From JAGVMG01 sp964461105 (GTDB lineage Bacteria > Chlamydiota > Chlamydiia > Chlamydiales > Rhabdochlamydiaceae), in contig CAYWSY010000001.1 of the NCBI GenBank assembly GCA_964461105.1, positions 21,657 through 85,656 on the forward strand: 64,000 nucleotides of DNA. Reading direction: 5' to 3'. The notes under the pieces were generated by a model. That model was not told where the DNA came from, did no database searches, and saw only the letters and a program-made list of their open reading frames with translations. Shown in pieces: positions 34,971-43,200 of this stretch (positions are counted from its first letter, which is position 1; each line of letters starts with the position of its first letter). Made by a program: the position numbers and the translations under genes.

Positions 34971-35993
34971 GTGAAATCGCGCGTCACAACTCTTCGCAAT
35001 GCGTTCCAATCTGACTTGATCCAAGTTAAATTCAGTAAAGACATCGAACAGCTCAAAGTGAGATATCTGGGTAAAAAAGGTCCCGTTCAAGAGCTCATGC
35101 TCCATTTGCGCGATGCTCCCCCCGATGAAAGGCCCCAATTAGGTCAGATGATCAACTCCTTAAAGGAGGAGATCGCTCTTCTCTGTGAGCAAGCCCTTGA
35201 GAGTTTTTCTGGAATTGAGCAAGCAGAGCAGCTTGCAAATGAAAAAATCGACATCACCCTTCCTGGGCGGCGTCAGCATTTAGGCCGCCAGCACCCGATT
35301 AATTTGATCATGGATGAGGCGATAGCCATTCTCTCGACATTAGGCTTTTCGGTCCAATACGGCCCTGACATCGACTCTGACTACTACAATTACGAAGCGC
35401 TGAATTTCCCTGCAGACCATCCAGCAAGAGACATGCAGGACACATTTTACATTTCTGATGACATGCTACTCCGCTCGCACACCTCAAATACGCAAGTCAG
35501 AGTGATGCAAAGCCATCAGCCGCCCATTCGCATCATAGCGCCTGGAACAGTCTATCGCAATGAATCGATCAGCAGCAGATCGCACGTCTTCTTCCATCAG
35601 CTTGAAGGACTCTACATCGATAAAGGGGTAACCTTTGCAGATTTGTTTGCCACCCTTGAAGAATTTTTCAGTAAATTGTTCCAGACTCAAATCACAACCC
35701 GTTTTCGCCCCAGTTATTTTCCATTTGTTGAACCTGGTCTAGAGGTTGACATTGGTTGCATTTCTTGTGGATCAAAAGGCTGTCGTCTGTGTAAGCAGAC
35801 AGGGTGGCTCGAAGTTGCCGGAGCTGGCATGGTGCACCCCGAGGTTTTAATTAACGGAGGGATCGATCCTGAAGTCTATTCAGGATATGCATGGGGGATG
35901 GGATTTGAGCGGATGGCAATGCTCCGCTATGGAATCAAGGACATTCGCATGTTCACCGAGAATGATTTGAGATTTTTGGCACAGTTTGCTTGA
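34971..35993 (+). CDS. pheS: Phenylalanyl-tRNA synthetase alpha subunit
   Basis: 340 aa from GTG 34971, which has GAGG 5 bases upstream and lies past the hairpin; an upstream TTG (34914) would put the hairpin inside the coding region. Class II motif 2 appears as GTVYRNESISSRSHVFFHQL and motif 3 as YSGYAWGMGFERMAML. The CISCGSKGCRLCKQTGW segment is typical. It forms the α2β2 enzyme with PheT; pheT is not in this window, and in Chlamydia the two genes are also separated. Confidence 0.96.
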   Translation: MKSRVTTLRNAFQSDLIQVKFSKDIEQLKVRYLGKKGPVQELMLHLRDAPPDERPQLGQMINSLKEEIALLCEQALESFSGIEQAEQLANEKIDITLPGRRQHLGRQHPINLIMDEAIAILSTLGFSVQYGPDIDSDYYNYEALNFPADHPARDMQDTFYISDDMLLRSHTSNTQVRVMQSHQPPIRIIAPGTVYRNESISSRSHVFFHQLEGLYIDKGVTFADLFATLEEFFSKLFQTQITTRFRPSYFPFVEPGLEVDIGCISCGSKGCRLCKQTGWLEVAGAGMVHPEVLINGGIDPEVYSGYAWGMGFERMAMLRYGIKDIRMFTENDLRFLAQFA

Positions 35994-36019
35994 AAAAAAA
36001 TCACTGAATTCGCTATGAT
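35990..36019 (+). promoter_or_regulatory. Promoter of tRNA-Ser
   Basis: TTGAAA (35990-35995) and TATGAT (36014-36019) with an 18-base spacer, ending 13 bases before the tRNA. The -35 element overlaps the pheS stop codon. Both hexamers match the vegetative consensus at five of six positions. Confidence 0.65.
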
Positions 36020-36032
36020 TTACCTCGTTTAT

Positions 36033-36117
36033 GGAAGAGTGGCAGAGTGGCCTATCGCGGCTGTCTTGAAAACAGCAGTCGGGCAACCGACCGTGGGTTC
36101 GAATCCTACCTCTTCCG
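36033..36117 (+). tRNA. tRNA-Ser (UGA)
   Basis: 85 bases with a long variable arm. Acceptor GGAAGAG pairs with CTCTTCC; anticodon stem GCTGT/ACAGC around loop CTTGAAA gives anticodon TGA; variable arm near AGTCGGGCAACCGACC; T arm GTGGG-TTCGAAT-CCTAC. Discriminator G; CCA is not encoded. Confidence 0.96.
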
Positions 36118-36122
36118 AATCG

Positions 36123-36165
36123 CCGAAGACATTTTCAGAAATGATGATGCCTTCGGTTTTTTTTT
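36123..36165 (+). terminator. Rho-independent terminator of tRNA-Ser
   Basis: Stem CCGAAG (36123-36128) / CTTCGG (36151-36156), extended by CAT/ATG pairs inside, followed by nine T's (36157-36165). It starts 6 bases past the tRNA. The following 80 bases up to the family C element hold nothing I can support. Confidence 0.8.
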
Positions 36166-36245
36166 GCCTAAAAAATTCTGCTTCCGCGGAAAGTTATACC
36201 TAGTTATTGCTGGTTTTGAGTATAACTATGAATAAGTTGGTATAA

Positions 36246-36416
36246 CTAGTAGTCTGTAAACAAAGCTCTTGGTGTTAGTTTTCGCGTGAAAGCGCCCGCG
36301 GTTGAATCGGGATCGAGGGGGGCTGTGTCTATGAACACAGCTCCTCTCGATCCCGATCCAACCCCGGGACTTTGACGCAAAAATAGCTGCAAGAACTTTA
36401 TTTACAGACTACTAGG
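36246..36416. mobile_element. MITE, family C, copy 1
   Basis: CTAG–tagtctgtaaacaaag … ctttatttacagacta–CTAG. The CTAG on each side may be a target-site duplication. The centre is a large hairpin with arms around gaatcgggatcgaggggggc and agctcctctcgatcccgatc. Its reverse complement matches copy 2 at 40142 almost throughout. No coding capacity. It ends 7 bases before the ATPase start codon, and aggg at its junction may serve as that gene's ribosome binding site. Confidence 0.72.
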
Positions 36417-36423
36417 GAAAAAC

Positions 36424-37614
36424 ATGGACCCGATTAATAATCCATTCTCACCAGGAGCGGGTTCTCCACCCCCTGCATTGGTTGGTAGGGACCCAGCAAT
36501 CGAACAAGCTCGGATATTGTTAGGGCGCATTAAACAAGGGCGCCCTGAAAAAAGTCTGCTATTAACAGGGCTTCGAGGGGTTGGTAAGACGGTACTGCTC
36601 AATGAAATTGAACGTCTTGCAAAGAAAAGTGATTACCATACAATTTTTATTGAAGCCCGTGAAGATAAAGCGCTTGGACCATTAATAGCACCTTATTTAC
36701 GTTCTCTTTTTTTTGATTTGGATCGAATGGCGGGCCTTAGCAATAAAGTGAAACGTGGTTTGGCTGTCTTAAGAAGCTTTGTGAGCGCTTTAAAACTCTC
36801 AGCATCCTTGGATGATGTTACTTTCGGATTAGGTGTTGAGTCAGAAAAAGGCACTGCAGATAGTGGTGATTTAGAAATTGATTTACCTAATCTCTTTATA
36901 GCAGTTGGAGAGGCTGCGGCAGATCGCAAGTGCGCAGTTGCCATTTTAATTGATGAAATTCAATATTTTAGCCAGAAAGAACTCGGTGCACTGATTGTAG
37001 CAATGCATAAAGTACAACAACGTCAACTACCCTTACTGTTGCTTGCGGCTGGGTTGCCTATTCTTCCTGGATTGGCTGGAGATGCTAAGTCTTATGCTGA
37101 ACGGCTCTTTAGTTTCCCAGATATTGGAGCGTTATCTGAAACAGACACATTAATTGCGCTTGAAGAGCCTGCTCGAGTAGCAGGAGTTACTTTTGATCCT
37201 GACGCACTTAAAGAAATATTTCGACTCACAAAAGGATATCCTTATTTTCTTCAAGAATGGGGGTACCAGACCTGGAACCTTGCAAAAACAAGTCCCATTA
37301 GCTTGGAGATAGTCCAAGAGGCTACTGCTACAGTTGTTCCTCGTCTTGATCAAAATTTTTTCCGCGTGCGATTTGATCGATTAACGCCGAGTGAAAAAAA
37401 TTTTCTTAGAGCGATGGCCAAATTTGGACCTACAGCTTGTCGTTTGGGTGACATCGCTGATATTTTACACCTCAAGGCCACTAGTCTGAGTCCTGTTCGA
37501 GCAAAGTTAATCAAGAAGGGAATGATTTATAGCCCTGCTTATGGTGATTTGATGTTTACGGTACCTTTGTTTGATGAATTCATGATCCGTGCAATGCCTA
37601 ACTGGAACGGTTAA
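36424..37614 (+). CDS. AAA+ (STAND-like) ATPase with C-terminal winged helix
   Basis: 396 aa. Walker A GLRGVGKT (49-56), Walker B AVAILIDEIQYF (about 174-185), a sensor-like LLAAGLPILPG block, and a C-terminal winged-helix region starting near LDQNFFRVRFDRLTPSEKNF. Proteins of this layout are common in archaea and in accessory regions of bacteria; roles are mostly unknown and some act in stress or toxin-antitoxin contexts. It stands alone between a MITE and an XRE regulator, which suggests it was acquired. Confidence 0.82.
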   Translation: MDPINNPFSPGAGSPPPALVGRDPAIEQARILLGRIKQGRPEKSLLLTGLRGVGKTVLLNEIERLAKKSDYHTIFIEAREDKALGPLIAPYLRSLFFDLDRMAGLSNKVKRGLAVLRSFVSALKLSASLDDVTFGLGVESEKGTADSGDLEIDLPNLFIAVGEAAADRKCAVAILIDEIQYFSQKELGALIVAMHKVQQRQLPLLLLAAGLPILPGLAGDAKSYAERLFSFPDIGALSETDTLIALEEPARVAGVTFDPDALKEIFRLTKGYPYFLQEWGYQTWNLAKTSPISLEIVQEATATVVPRLDQNFFRVRFDRLTPSEKNFLRAMAKFGPTACRLGDIADILHLKATSLSPVRAKLIKKGMIYSPAYGDLMFTVPLFDEFMIRAMPNWNG

Positions 37615-37615
37615 A

Positions 37616-37638
37616 GTGTATACCCCTTCCGGTTCAAA
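37616..37638. repeat. Solo family B terminal repeat
   Basis: gtataccccttccggttcaa matches the left end of the MITE at 20932 exactly over its first 18 bases or so. It begins a few bases after the stop of the ATPase. The rest of the 37639-37731 gap is AT-rich and shows no partner end. Confidence 0.5.
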
Positions 37639-37731
37639 TTCGATTAAACAAGCTTCAAAATCAGAATAGATGTAAGTTGGAATCAGTTTTTTCAGTTCTT
37701 ATCAGGTATATTTAGCCAACAAAAAAAATAA

Positions 37732-37935
37732 ATGGATCCAAAAAAATTAGGAAAAAAAATCAAGATTGCCCGTATCGAGCTTGATATGTCTCAAGGTGAT
37801 TTAGCTCAGGCGATCGGAGCATTGCAGAAGAGCATTTCGAGATATGAGACTGGCGCCTCATTTCCCTCGATTGAAACCTTAGACAAAATCGCAAAGGTTT
37901 TGAACAAGCCTTTCGTTCATTTTCTAGAACAATAA
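37732..37935 (+). CDS. XRE-family helix-turn-helix regulator
   Basis: 67 aa, essentially one HTH_3 domain: KLGKKIKIARIELDMSQGDL, then AQAIGALQKSISRYETG and PSIETLDKIAKVLNKPF. A small DNA-binding protein, probably a dimeric repressor. The RBS is weak (A-rich upstream). Its 3' end overlaps the convergent ldhA by 19 bases. Possibly acquired together with the ATPase. Confidence 0.85.
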   Translation: MDPKKLGKKIKIARIELDMSQGDLAQAIGALQKSISRYETGASFPSIETLDKIAKVLNKPFVHFLEQ

Positions 37936-38921
37936 CGCACTTCATTGACAAGCGGCTTACCGCTTGCAAAGGCGTGCACATTCTCTAAAGTGATCTGCAC
38001 AAGTCGGCGTACAGCCTGCTCTGTAAAAAAAGCCAGGTGGGCCGTGACAATGACATTGGGAAGCATGAGGAGCTCTTCAAGAAGGGGATCCTGTAATGGC
38101 TGATTGCGAAAATCCTCGAAGAAATAAGCCTTTTCATTCTCGTACACATCAAGTCCAGCGCAACTCAATGCTCCCCCTTTGAGTGCGCAAATCAAATCAG
38201 AGGTGTTAACAAGCCCACCTCTGCCCGTATTGATTAACATGGCATGAGGTTGGATCATGGCAAGAGTTTTTGCGTTGATGAGGTGATGAGTCTCTTCATT
38301 CAGCGGACAGTGAAGTGAGACGATATCGCTTTGCTGCAACAGAGTCTTTAGATCCACATAGCTAGCCCCTGCTTGTTGTGCAAAGGCATCATCAGGGACG
38401 ATATCATTTAACAGCACGCGCATTCCAAAGCCGCGAAGAATGGTGGCAAGCGCTTTGCCAATCTTCCCAGAGCCGATAATCCCGGCCGTTTTACCGTGTA
38501 AATCGAACCCCATGAGTCCGTTTAAGGTAAAGTCATGCGATCGGGTGCGCTGGTAGGCCAAGTGGATCTTGCGGTTTAAAGAGAGGATGAGAGCGGCTGT
38601 ATGTTCAGCTACTGCATAAGGAGAATAGTCAGGAACGCGAACAACGGGGATTTTGCCTGCAGCGCTTTTAAGATCAACATGGTCGTAACCGACAGATCTC
38701 AAAGCAATCAGCTTCACTTTTAAGTCATAGAGAGCATCGATCACGGGCTTTGAGAGGTCATCATGCACAAATGCGCAAATGACATCATATCCATTTGCAT
38801 GTTTGACGGTATCGATCGTGAGCTTCTCAGAGCGATAGTCGATGGAGAATTTAAAAAAAGCATTGGCTTGCTCAAAGAAAGGCTGTTCAAAAGGCTGATG
38901 TCCATAGATGAGAAGGCGCAT
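37917..38921 (-). CDS. ldhA: D-lactate dehydrogenase (D-2-hydroxyacid dehydrogenase)
   Basis: 334 aa from ATG 38921 (GGAAAG upstream; overlaps the stop of the LicD-like gene as ATGA). Domain order is that of D-LDH: catalytic arginine region ALRSVGYDHVDL, NAD-binding GIIGSGKIGKALATILRGFG, NTGRGGLVNT, DVYENEKAYFFED and histidine in VIVTAHLAFFT. It interconverts pyruvate and D-lactate with NADH. The DVYENE…FFED stretch is characteristic of fermentative LdhA. Cotranscribed with the LicD-like gene. Confidence 0.9.
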   Translation of the reverse strand: MRLLIYGHQPFEQPFFEQANAFFKFSIDYRSEKLTIDTVKHANGYDVICAFVHDDLSKPVIDALYDLKVKLIALRSVGYDHVDLKSAAGKIPVVRVPDYSPYAVAEHTAALILSLNRKIHLAYQRTRSHDFTLNGLMGFDLHGKTAGIIGSGKIGKALATILRGFGMRVLLNDIVPDDAFAQQAGASYVDLKTLLQQSDIVSLHCPLNEETHHLINAKTLAMIQPHAMLINTGRGGLVNTSDLICALKGGALSCAGLDVYENEKAYFFEDFRNQPLQDPLLEELLMLPNVIVTAHLAFFTEQAVRRLVQITLENVHAFASGKPLVNEVRYCSRK

Positions 38922-40105
38922 CACTCTTTCCAATAGGGATGATCGAGATCTTTACGATAACAGCCCGCCTCTTCATCCCAAATGTTGGATGGGGAGAGGT
39001 TCTCACCATATTTACTCTGAAGGAAGACAACAACGTTGTTTGGCGCCCAAACGGTAACTCCATCAAAGTTGGCTCTTTTTAAGGGGAAGACATCTTCATA
39101 GTTAAGAGGATTGATGCAGCGGAGTTCATCTTTTTTCCAGCTGTATGGAAAGGGGCTGTCGATGTAAGAGTAGTAAAATCCAACTTGTTTGGTCTCTTCG
39201 TTGATGTCGTAGTGGTAGATGTCGATGAAATTCTTGGTCTCTTTGACGTAGAGTTTAAGGAAGGACTTAGGTTTGCTATAACTTGACCAGTCCTGGATCT
39301 GATATTTTTCCGGGTCTAAGGTGGAAAGGAGGCGCTTGGCATTGTCGTGATCAGGCAGCATGATGGAAAGATCGATGTCCCAATCCCAAGGGATAATTCC
39401 ACCATAACGATAAGCACCAAGACAGGTGCCACAGTCGATCCACCAAGTAATCTGATGTCGATCGAAGAGTTCAGCAATTTCTCTTAGCGCTTCAATTTCG
39501 AGAGTTTGACGATGCGTGAGGGTCGATGGGCGTTTATAGCCCTGACAGGGGATGACATCGTCACAGTGAAGCGCTAAAATTCCTTTAGCCAAATAGTCTT
39601 CTTGATGCGGCTCGACTTGGGGGAAGCTGAGCGCTGCTTTCATGAGCTTATGCCGTTTTTTGACATCTGGAGAGAGGTAGGCAAGTCCTTTAAACGAAGC
39701 GCCGAGAACTTCTGTAACAGGGAGGACGGCAAGGGCAAGCGTCGTTTTAAGCCAATGGAGTTTGCTGTAGTTAAAAGACTGGGAAACCTCGCAGGTCCCT
39801 GTTTCCGGATTGAGTCGTACATTTTTTCCGGCAAACAAATAGCGCGAAGGGACTAAGAAAAAATCACCGACAGCTTCTAAAGGAAGAGGGTCTTTATTTT
39901 TTGTGTTTAGAAAGAAGCTCTCGCGCACATTGTGGTATGTCGTAACAATCGGCATTCCAAGAGGCTGAAGAACATCTCTAAATAAACTGGTTTCTTTGAC
40001 TTTTGTCTGTTTTTCTTCTCCATGTAAGGAGGTTAAGAGCAGTGGAGCTAGAGCACATGCGCAAAGGAGCCGTGTAGCGGTGCGTAGAAGTTGGGATGTG
40101 AGCAT
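38921..40105 (-). CDS. Exported LicD-family protein
   Basis: 394 aa. An N-terminal signal peptide or anchor (LLCACALAPLLLTSLHGEE) is followed by about 170 residues of unknown type, then a LicD/nucleotidyltransferase-like core: WWIDCGTCLGAYRYGGIIPW and DWDIDLSIM with the metal-binding Asp pair, and later FIDIYHYD. LicD proteins move phosphocholine or related groups onto glycans; the domain is also found in fukutin. Placement outside the cytosol is unusual for bacterial LicD. CAGGAAAG precedes the start. Confidence 0.78.
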   Translation of the reverse strand: MLTSQLLRTATRLLCACALAPLLLTSLHGEEKQTKVKETSLFRDVLQPLGMPIVTTYHNVRESFFLNTKNKDPLPLEAVGDFFLVPSRYLFAGKNVRLNPETGTCEVSQSFNYSKLHWLKTTLALAVLPVTEVLGASFKGLAYLSPDVKKRHKLMKAALSFPQVEPHQEDYLAKGILALHCDDVIPCQGYKRPSTLTHRQTLEIEALREIAELFDRHQITWWIDCGTCLGAYRYGGIIPWDWDIDLSIMLPDHDNAKRLLSTLDPEKYQIQDWSSYSKPKSFLKLYVKETKNFIDIYHYDINEETKQVGFYYSYIDSPFPYSWKKDELRCINPLNYEDVFPLKRANFDGVTVWAPNNVVVFLQSKYGENLSPSNIWDEEAGCYRKDLDHPYWKE

Positions 40106-40141
40106 AAACTTTCCTGAAGGTGATTTCAGAATTGTATATAT

Positions 40142-40311
40142 CTAGTAGTCTGTAAACAAAGTTCTTGCAGCTATTTTTGCGTCAAAGTCCCGGGGTTGGA
40201 TCGGTATCGAGAGGAGCTGTGTTCATAGACACAGCCCCCCTCGATACCGATTCAACCGCGGGCACTTTCACGCGAAAACTAGCACCAAGAACTTTGTTTA
40301 CAGACTACTAG
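40142..40311. mobile_element. MITE, family C, copy 2
   Basis: Same element as at 36246 in the opposite orientation, again with CTAG–tagtctgtaaacaaag ends. About 170 bp with a central hairpin. The two copies bracket 36417-40141. The remaining parts of the 40106-40409 gap hold no other supported feature. Confidence 0.72.
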
Positions 40312-40409
40312 TTAAGCTGATTGGGCGCAATGGTTTTTCAAATCGTGACTTTAAATAGACAAATCTTTATGAATGGATAGGTTCTCATTTTTCTCACACA
40401 AGAGGCAAT

Positions 40410-40979
40410 ATGAAGAAATTTGGAAAATTACTCGCCCTTCTTCTCTCGCTTTTGATTTTAGTCCCGCTTATGGTTCATAACGCAGATAAATCGAATGCGA
40501 GCTCTCAGACGACCGTTGTTGTGCCCAATCCTCCTGCGATTGATCAGAAAACCCCTGTCGATACGATCATCACACAACCAGATGGAACGGTCATTGAAAA
40601 GCAATACATCTACGATCCTGATACGAATTCAATTCTGATCGATTCAGAGTATAGTCAGGAGAATGCAAGCCTCTTTTTTCCAGGATTTGAACTTGGCTTC
40701 TTGTTTGCAGGGGGATACTGGGTTGACCATGATGGGTATTACTGGAATGACAACCATTGGACCTATACAAATAATGAGAATTGGAATGACCATTGGAATG
40801 GCTACTGGCACAATCAGTGGAATAACCAACATTGGCGCAACCATTGGCAGCAAAATCACAACAATAAAAATTGGAACCGGAACTATCCTCAAAATTGGAG
40901 TCATCCCGGTGGACGCTCTCAAGGGATGCATCAGGAAGGTGGCATGCGTGGTGGGCGAGGCGGTGGAGGTCGAAGATGA
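40410..40979 (+). CDS. Secreted Trp/Asn/His-rich low-complexity protein
   Basis: 189 aa. Signal peptide MKKFGKLLALLLSLLILVPL is followed by a short domain (TIITQPDGTVIEKQYIYDPD) and a segment rich in W, N and H, for example NWNDHWNGYWHNQWNNQHW, with 11 Trp in about 65 residues. The tail is Gly/Arg-rich (MRGGRGGGGRR). The composition suggests metal or surface binding, but no family is recognised. Its stop overlaps the start of the kinase-like gene (ATGA), so the two are translated together. The cost in Trp is notable for a parasite. Confidence 0.72.
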   Translation: MKKFGKLLALLLSLLILVPLMVHNADKSNASSQTTVVVPNPPAIDQKTPVDTIITQPDGTVIEKQYIYDPDTNSILIDSEYSQENASLFFPGFELGFLFAGGYWVDHDGYYWNDNHWTYTNNENWNDHWNGYWHNQWNNQHWRNHWQQNHNNKNWNRNYPQNWSHPGGRSQGMHQEGGMRGGRGGGGRR

Positions 40980-41893
40980 AGTGGATCATTCGATTGATCT
41001 GTGTGCTTGCGTTATGTGCGAGCTATCGCGCTCTTAGCTCGTTTTGTAAAGAGCAGACAGGCGGATTTACCATTGCCAACATCAGCTCAAACCTCCCATT
41101 TCATCCTGAGTGGGAAATGCCCCCTTTGACACCGGATGAAACAGGGGAGGTCCATGCAGCTCTAGGCCAAAAGTATCATTACCTCTTTTCGGGTGGACAG
41201 GCAGTTGTCTTTATGAGTGAAGATCAGCAGTATGTGATCAAGTTTTTTGACCAATCCCGTTTTAAGCCAAGGTTTTTAGTCAGATATCTTCCAAACTTTT
41301 GTTTTAATGCCAAAAAGTTAGCAAAGCGGCAGTGGAAGCGGTCAAACAAAATGCAACGGGATTTCAATAGTTATAAGATTGCGATGGAAGAGCTCAAGCA
41401 AGAGACGGGACTCATGTATGTGCATTTAAACCAGACTGCCTCAGTCTTAAAGCCATTTACCCTGGTTGATCAGTTAAACATCGCACATGAGATCGATCTT
41501 AATCGATTTGAGTTTGTCTTACAAAAACGCGCAGATTTAGTCTACCCTCATCTAGAGAGCTTATGTGCACGCGGAGAGAAACTGGCTGCTAAAGAGGCTC
41601 TGCAATCTTTGTTGGAGTTATTTACGACAAGGTGTGCAAAGGGGATTGAGGACAGCATCCCCGACTTGGATAAAAATTTTGGTTTTATCGGCACCAAAGC
41701 TGTGCAGATTGATACGGGGCGTTTTACCAAGCAGCATCTTGTAAGCCGTTATCGAGACCGGCGCAAGGCAGCCTTGCAAGAGCCTCTAGAGGTCAAGTAC
41801 CCCTTGATCAAAGACTCATTTAAGGCTTGGCTTGGAAACCTCGATCCTGAGCTCCTGGAGTATTTTGAAGCGGAGTATTTTAAGCGAGCTTGA
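40976..41893 (+). CDS. Membrane-anchored kinase-like (PKL-fold) protein, member 1
   Basis: 305 aa from ATG 40976. An N-terminal anchor (WIIRLICVLALCASYRAL) precedes a conserved domain shared with four genes at 53206-56804. Kinase-like features: loop FSGGQAVVFMSEDQQYVIKF with K89, helix SYKIAMEELKQETGLMYVHL, a hinge-like block FEFVLQKRADLVYP, then AKGIEDSIPDLDKNFGFIG and VQIDTGRF (D226, N234, D246). No classical HRD is present. If the fold is right, the protein would bind ATP outside the cytosol or after secretion. The catalytic role is inferred. Its 3' end is duplicated at 43058. Confidence 0.68.
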   Translation: MKWIIRLICVLALCASYRALSSFCKEQTGGFTIANISSNLPFHPEWEMPPLTPDETGEVHAALGQKYHYLFSGGQAVVFMSEDQQYVIKFFDQSRFKPRFLVRYLPNFCFNAKKLAKRQWKRSNKMQRDFNSYKIAMEELKQETGLMYVHLNQTASVLKPFTLVDQLNIAHEIDLNRFEFVLQKRADLVYPHLESLCARGEKLAAKEALQSLLELFTTRCAKGIEDSIPDLDKNFGFIGTKAVQIDTGRFTKQHLVSRYRDRRKAALQEPLEVKYPLIKDSFKAWLGNLDPELLEYFEAEYFKRA

Positions 41894-43057
41894 CTTTTGC
41901 AATTGCTATTAAGCGTTTTGGATTTTCGGCGAGATTGACATAGCTGCTTATAAAAGATTCCAAGATTTGTGGATTTGAGATGTGAATTGCTCCTTTATTT
42001 GGATCGATATAGAAGCGCTCTTTTTTTTCCCGGATAAAAGAAATGGAGTGACCAATTTTTTTTGTTACAGGAAGCCCGATGTTATAGCACCCTTGAGGTA
42101 GGGAATAGATTTTTTTTGCTAGTGCTGGTATTGTCTTAATTTTGTTTGATCGCTCGAGGAATTTATAATTAAGTTTCAGCCTCAGTGCTTTAAGAATTGG
42201 TTTATAAGTTTTCCCAGGATTAGAATTATGGAGAGACTGAATGAAAGCGGCTTCAATGGGAGAGCCTTTTCGGAACCGTTTGCTCACTGCTCTGATATGG
42301 TTCTCTGGAGATGAGAATGCGGAGCGTGTTTTTAAATAAAGGAAATTAAACCAGTTACTAATTCCTCTACAATGACCGCTCGTGTCGGAATAATGAATCA
42401 TTCCATAGGAAGTCTTTAAAGGTGGAGATAGGTAGAGGTCTGATGCATCTAATCGAGACCGATTCATCATGGGGACGAGGATATTGGAATCGGTGTCGCC
42501 TATTATTGAAAAACGATTGAGGTAATACTTAGCTAATAGATCGGTTCGGATCGCTAAATTGTTTGCACCTACGAGTTTGGATAACGAATGAACTGTAGCG
42601 AGAAAAAGAACCCCTGCAAACAATGCAATCTCTTTAAATGGAACAACCAGGCTATATTCTTTTGGGGGCATGTACGCGGGCTTGTGCGCTAATTTCTTTA
42701 CCTTATTGATGTCAGGGCTGTTGTGAAAAAATTGGCGTAGCGCTCTTGGAGATTCGATGATTTCCGGGGAACGGGGAATCCGTGAGACTGACATAAAAAG
42801 CCTTTTGTTTAAGATTTTATGTCTGCATTATGTCAGAATTAATGGATTTGATCTATTCTAATCATTTTTTTTACTCTGATTTTAATTAATAAATTAACTT
42901 TTCTAGTCTTTTCGTTTATTGTTCTTTCTTATTAGAATGGTGTTAAAATTTTAATGAGGAGTTTTTGTATGGCATCTTCAAGTTATCCTATTGATTCAAG
43001 CCAAAGTCGGTTTTGGACTTTGCCAGGTAGTTCGTCCAGTGATGAGTCATCTTCATT
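41751..43057. repeat. Tandem duplication, unit 1 (period 1307 bp)
   Basis: The 3' end of the kinase-like gene, the first cysteine protease gene and the start of an EndoU-like gene recur exactly 1307 bases further on (41751/43058, 41880/43187, 42969/44276). The equal offset at three separate points shows no net indels. The junction near 43054-43060 joins the EndoU start to the kinase-like tail. Confidence 0.88.
41880..42794 (-). CDS. YopT/C58-like cysteine protease candidate, copy A
   Basis: 304 aa. Start MSVSRIPRSPEIIESPRALR, a hydrophobic stretch at about 54-74 (EIALFAGVLFLATVHSL), then a C-H-D arrangement: C142 in SGHCRGISNWF, H249 in IGHSISFIREKKERF and D264 in YIDPNKGAIHI. This order and spacing, and the DPNKG end, resemble C58 (YopT/AvrPphB) effectors, which cleave host proteins. 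No Sec signal at the N-terminus, consistent with type III delivery. About 85-90% similar by eye to copy B. Convergent with the kinase-like gene, overlapping it by 14 bases. Confidence 0.6.
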   Translation of the reverse strand: MSVSRIPRSPEIIESPRALRQFFHNSPDINKVKKLAHKPAYMPPKEYSLVVPFKEIALFAGVLFLATVHSLSKLVGANNLAIRTDLLAKYYLNRFSIIGDTDSNILVPMMNRSRLDASDLYLSPPLKTSYGMIHYSDTSGHCRGISNWFNFLYLKTRSAFSSPENHIRAVSKRFRKGSPIEAAFIQSLHNSNPGKTYKPILKALRLKLNYKFLERSNKIKTIPALAKKIYSLPQGCYNIGLPVTKKIGHSISFIREKKERFYIDPNKGAIHISNPQILESFISSYVNLAENPKRLIAIAKVKLA

Positions 43058-43130
43058 ATCGAGACCGGCGCAAGGCAGCCTTGCAAGAGCCTCTAGAGGT
43101 CAAGTACCCCTTGATCAAAGACTCATTTAA
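42969..43130 (+). pseudogene. Chimeric remnant: EndoU N-terminus fused out of frame
   Basis: ATG 42969 has TGAGGAG upstream and opens like the EndoU gene at 44276: SSQSRFWTLPGSSSSDESSS. At the duplication junction it runs into the kinase-like tail in a wrong frame and stops after 53 codons. It keeps the putative secretion N-terminus and promoter of the EndoU gene but no domain. Confidence 0.7.
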
Positions 43131-43200
43131 GGCTTGGCTTGGAACCCTCGATCCTGAGCTCCTGGAGTATTTTGAAGCGGAGTGTTTTAAGCGAGCTTGA
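43058..43200 (+). pseudogene. C-terminal fragment of the kinase-like gene
   Basis: Encodes RDRRKAALQEPLEVKYPLIK and the rest of the C-terminus of the gene at 40976 (about 46 residues) with two or three changes. It lacks the kinase-like motifs and arose by the tandem duplication. Confidence 0.75.

Noticed and set aside
36424..37935. ATPase plus XRE regulator as a known defence system
   Set aside because: No nuclease, methylase or other effector gene is next to them and neither matches a defence family I can name.
40871..40975. N-terminal extension of the kinase-like gene from 40871
   Set aside because: It would run through the end of the WN-rich gene in another frame; ATG 40976 gives a proper anchor and ATGA coupling.
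40618..41037. Alternative frames within the WN-rich gene rich in I/M/T or V/I/P
   Set aside because: They are by-products of the AAT/TGG/CAT codon bias; only the frame with a signal peptide and SD context makes sense.
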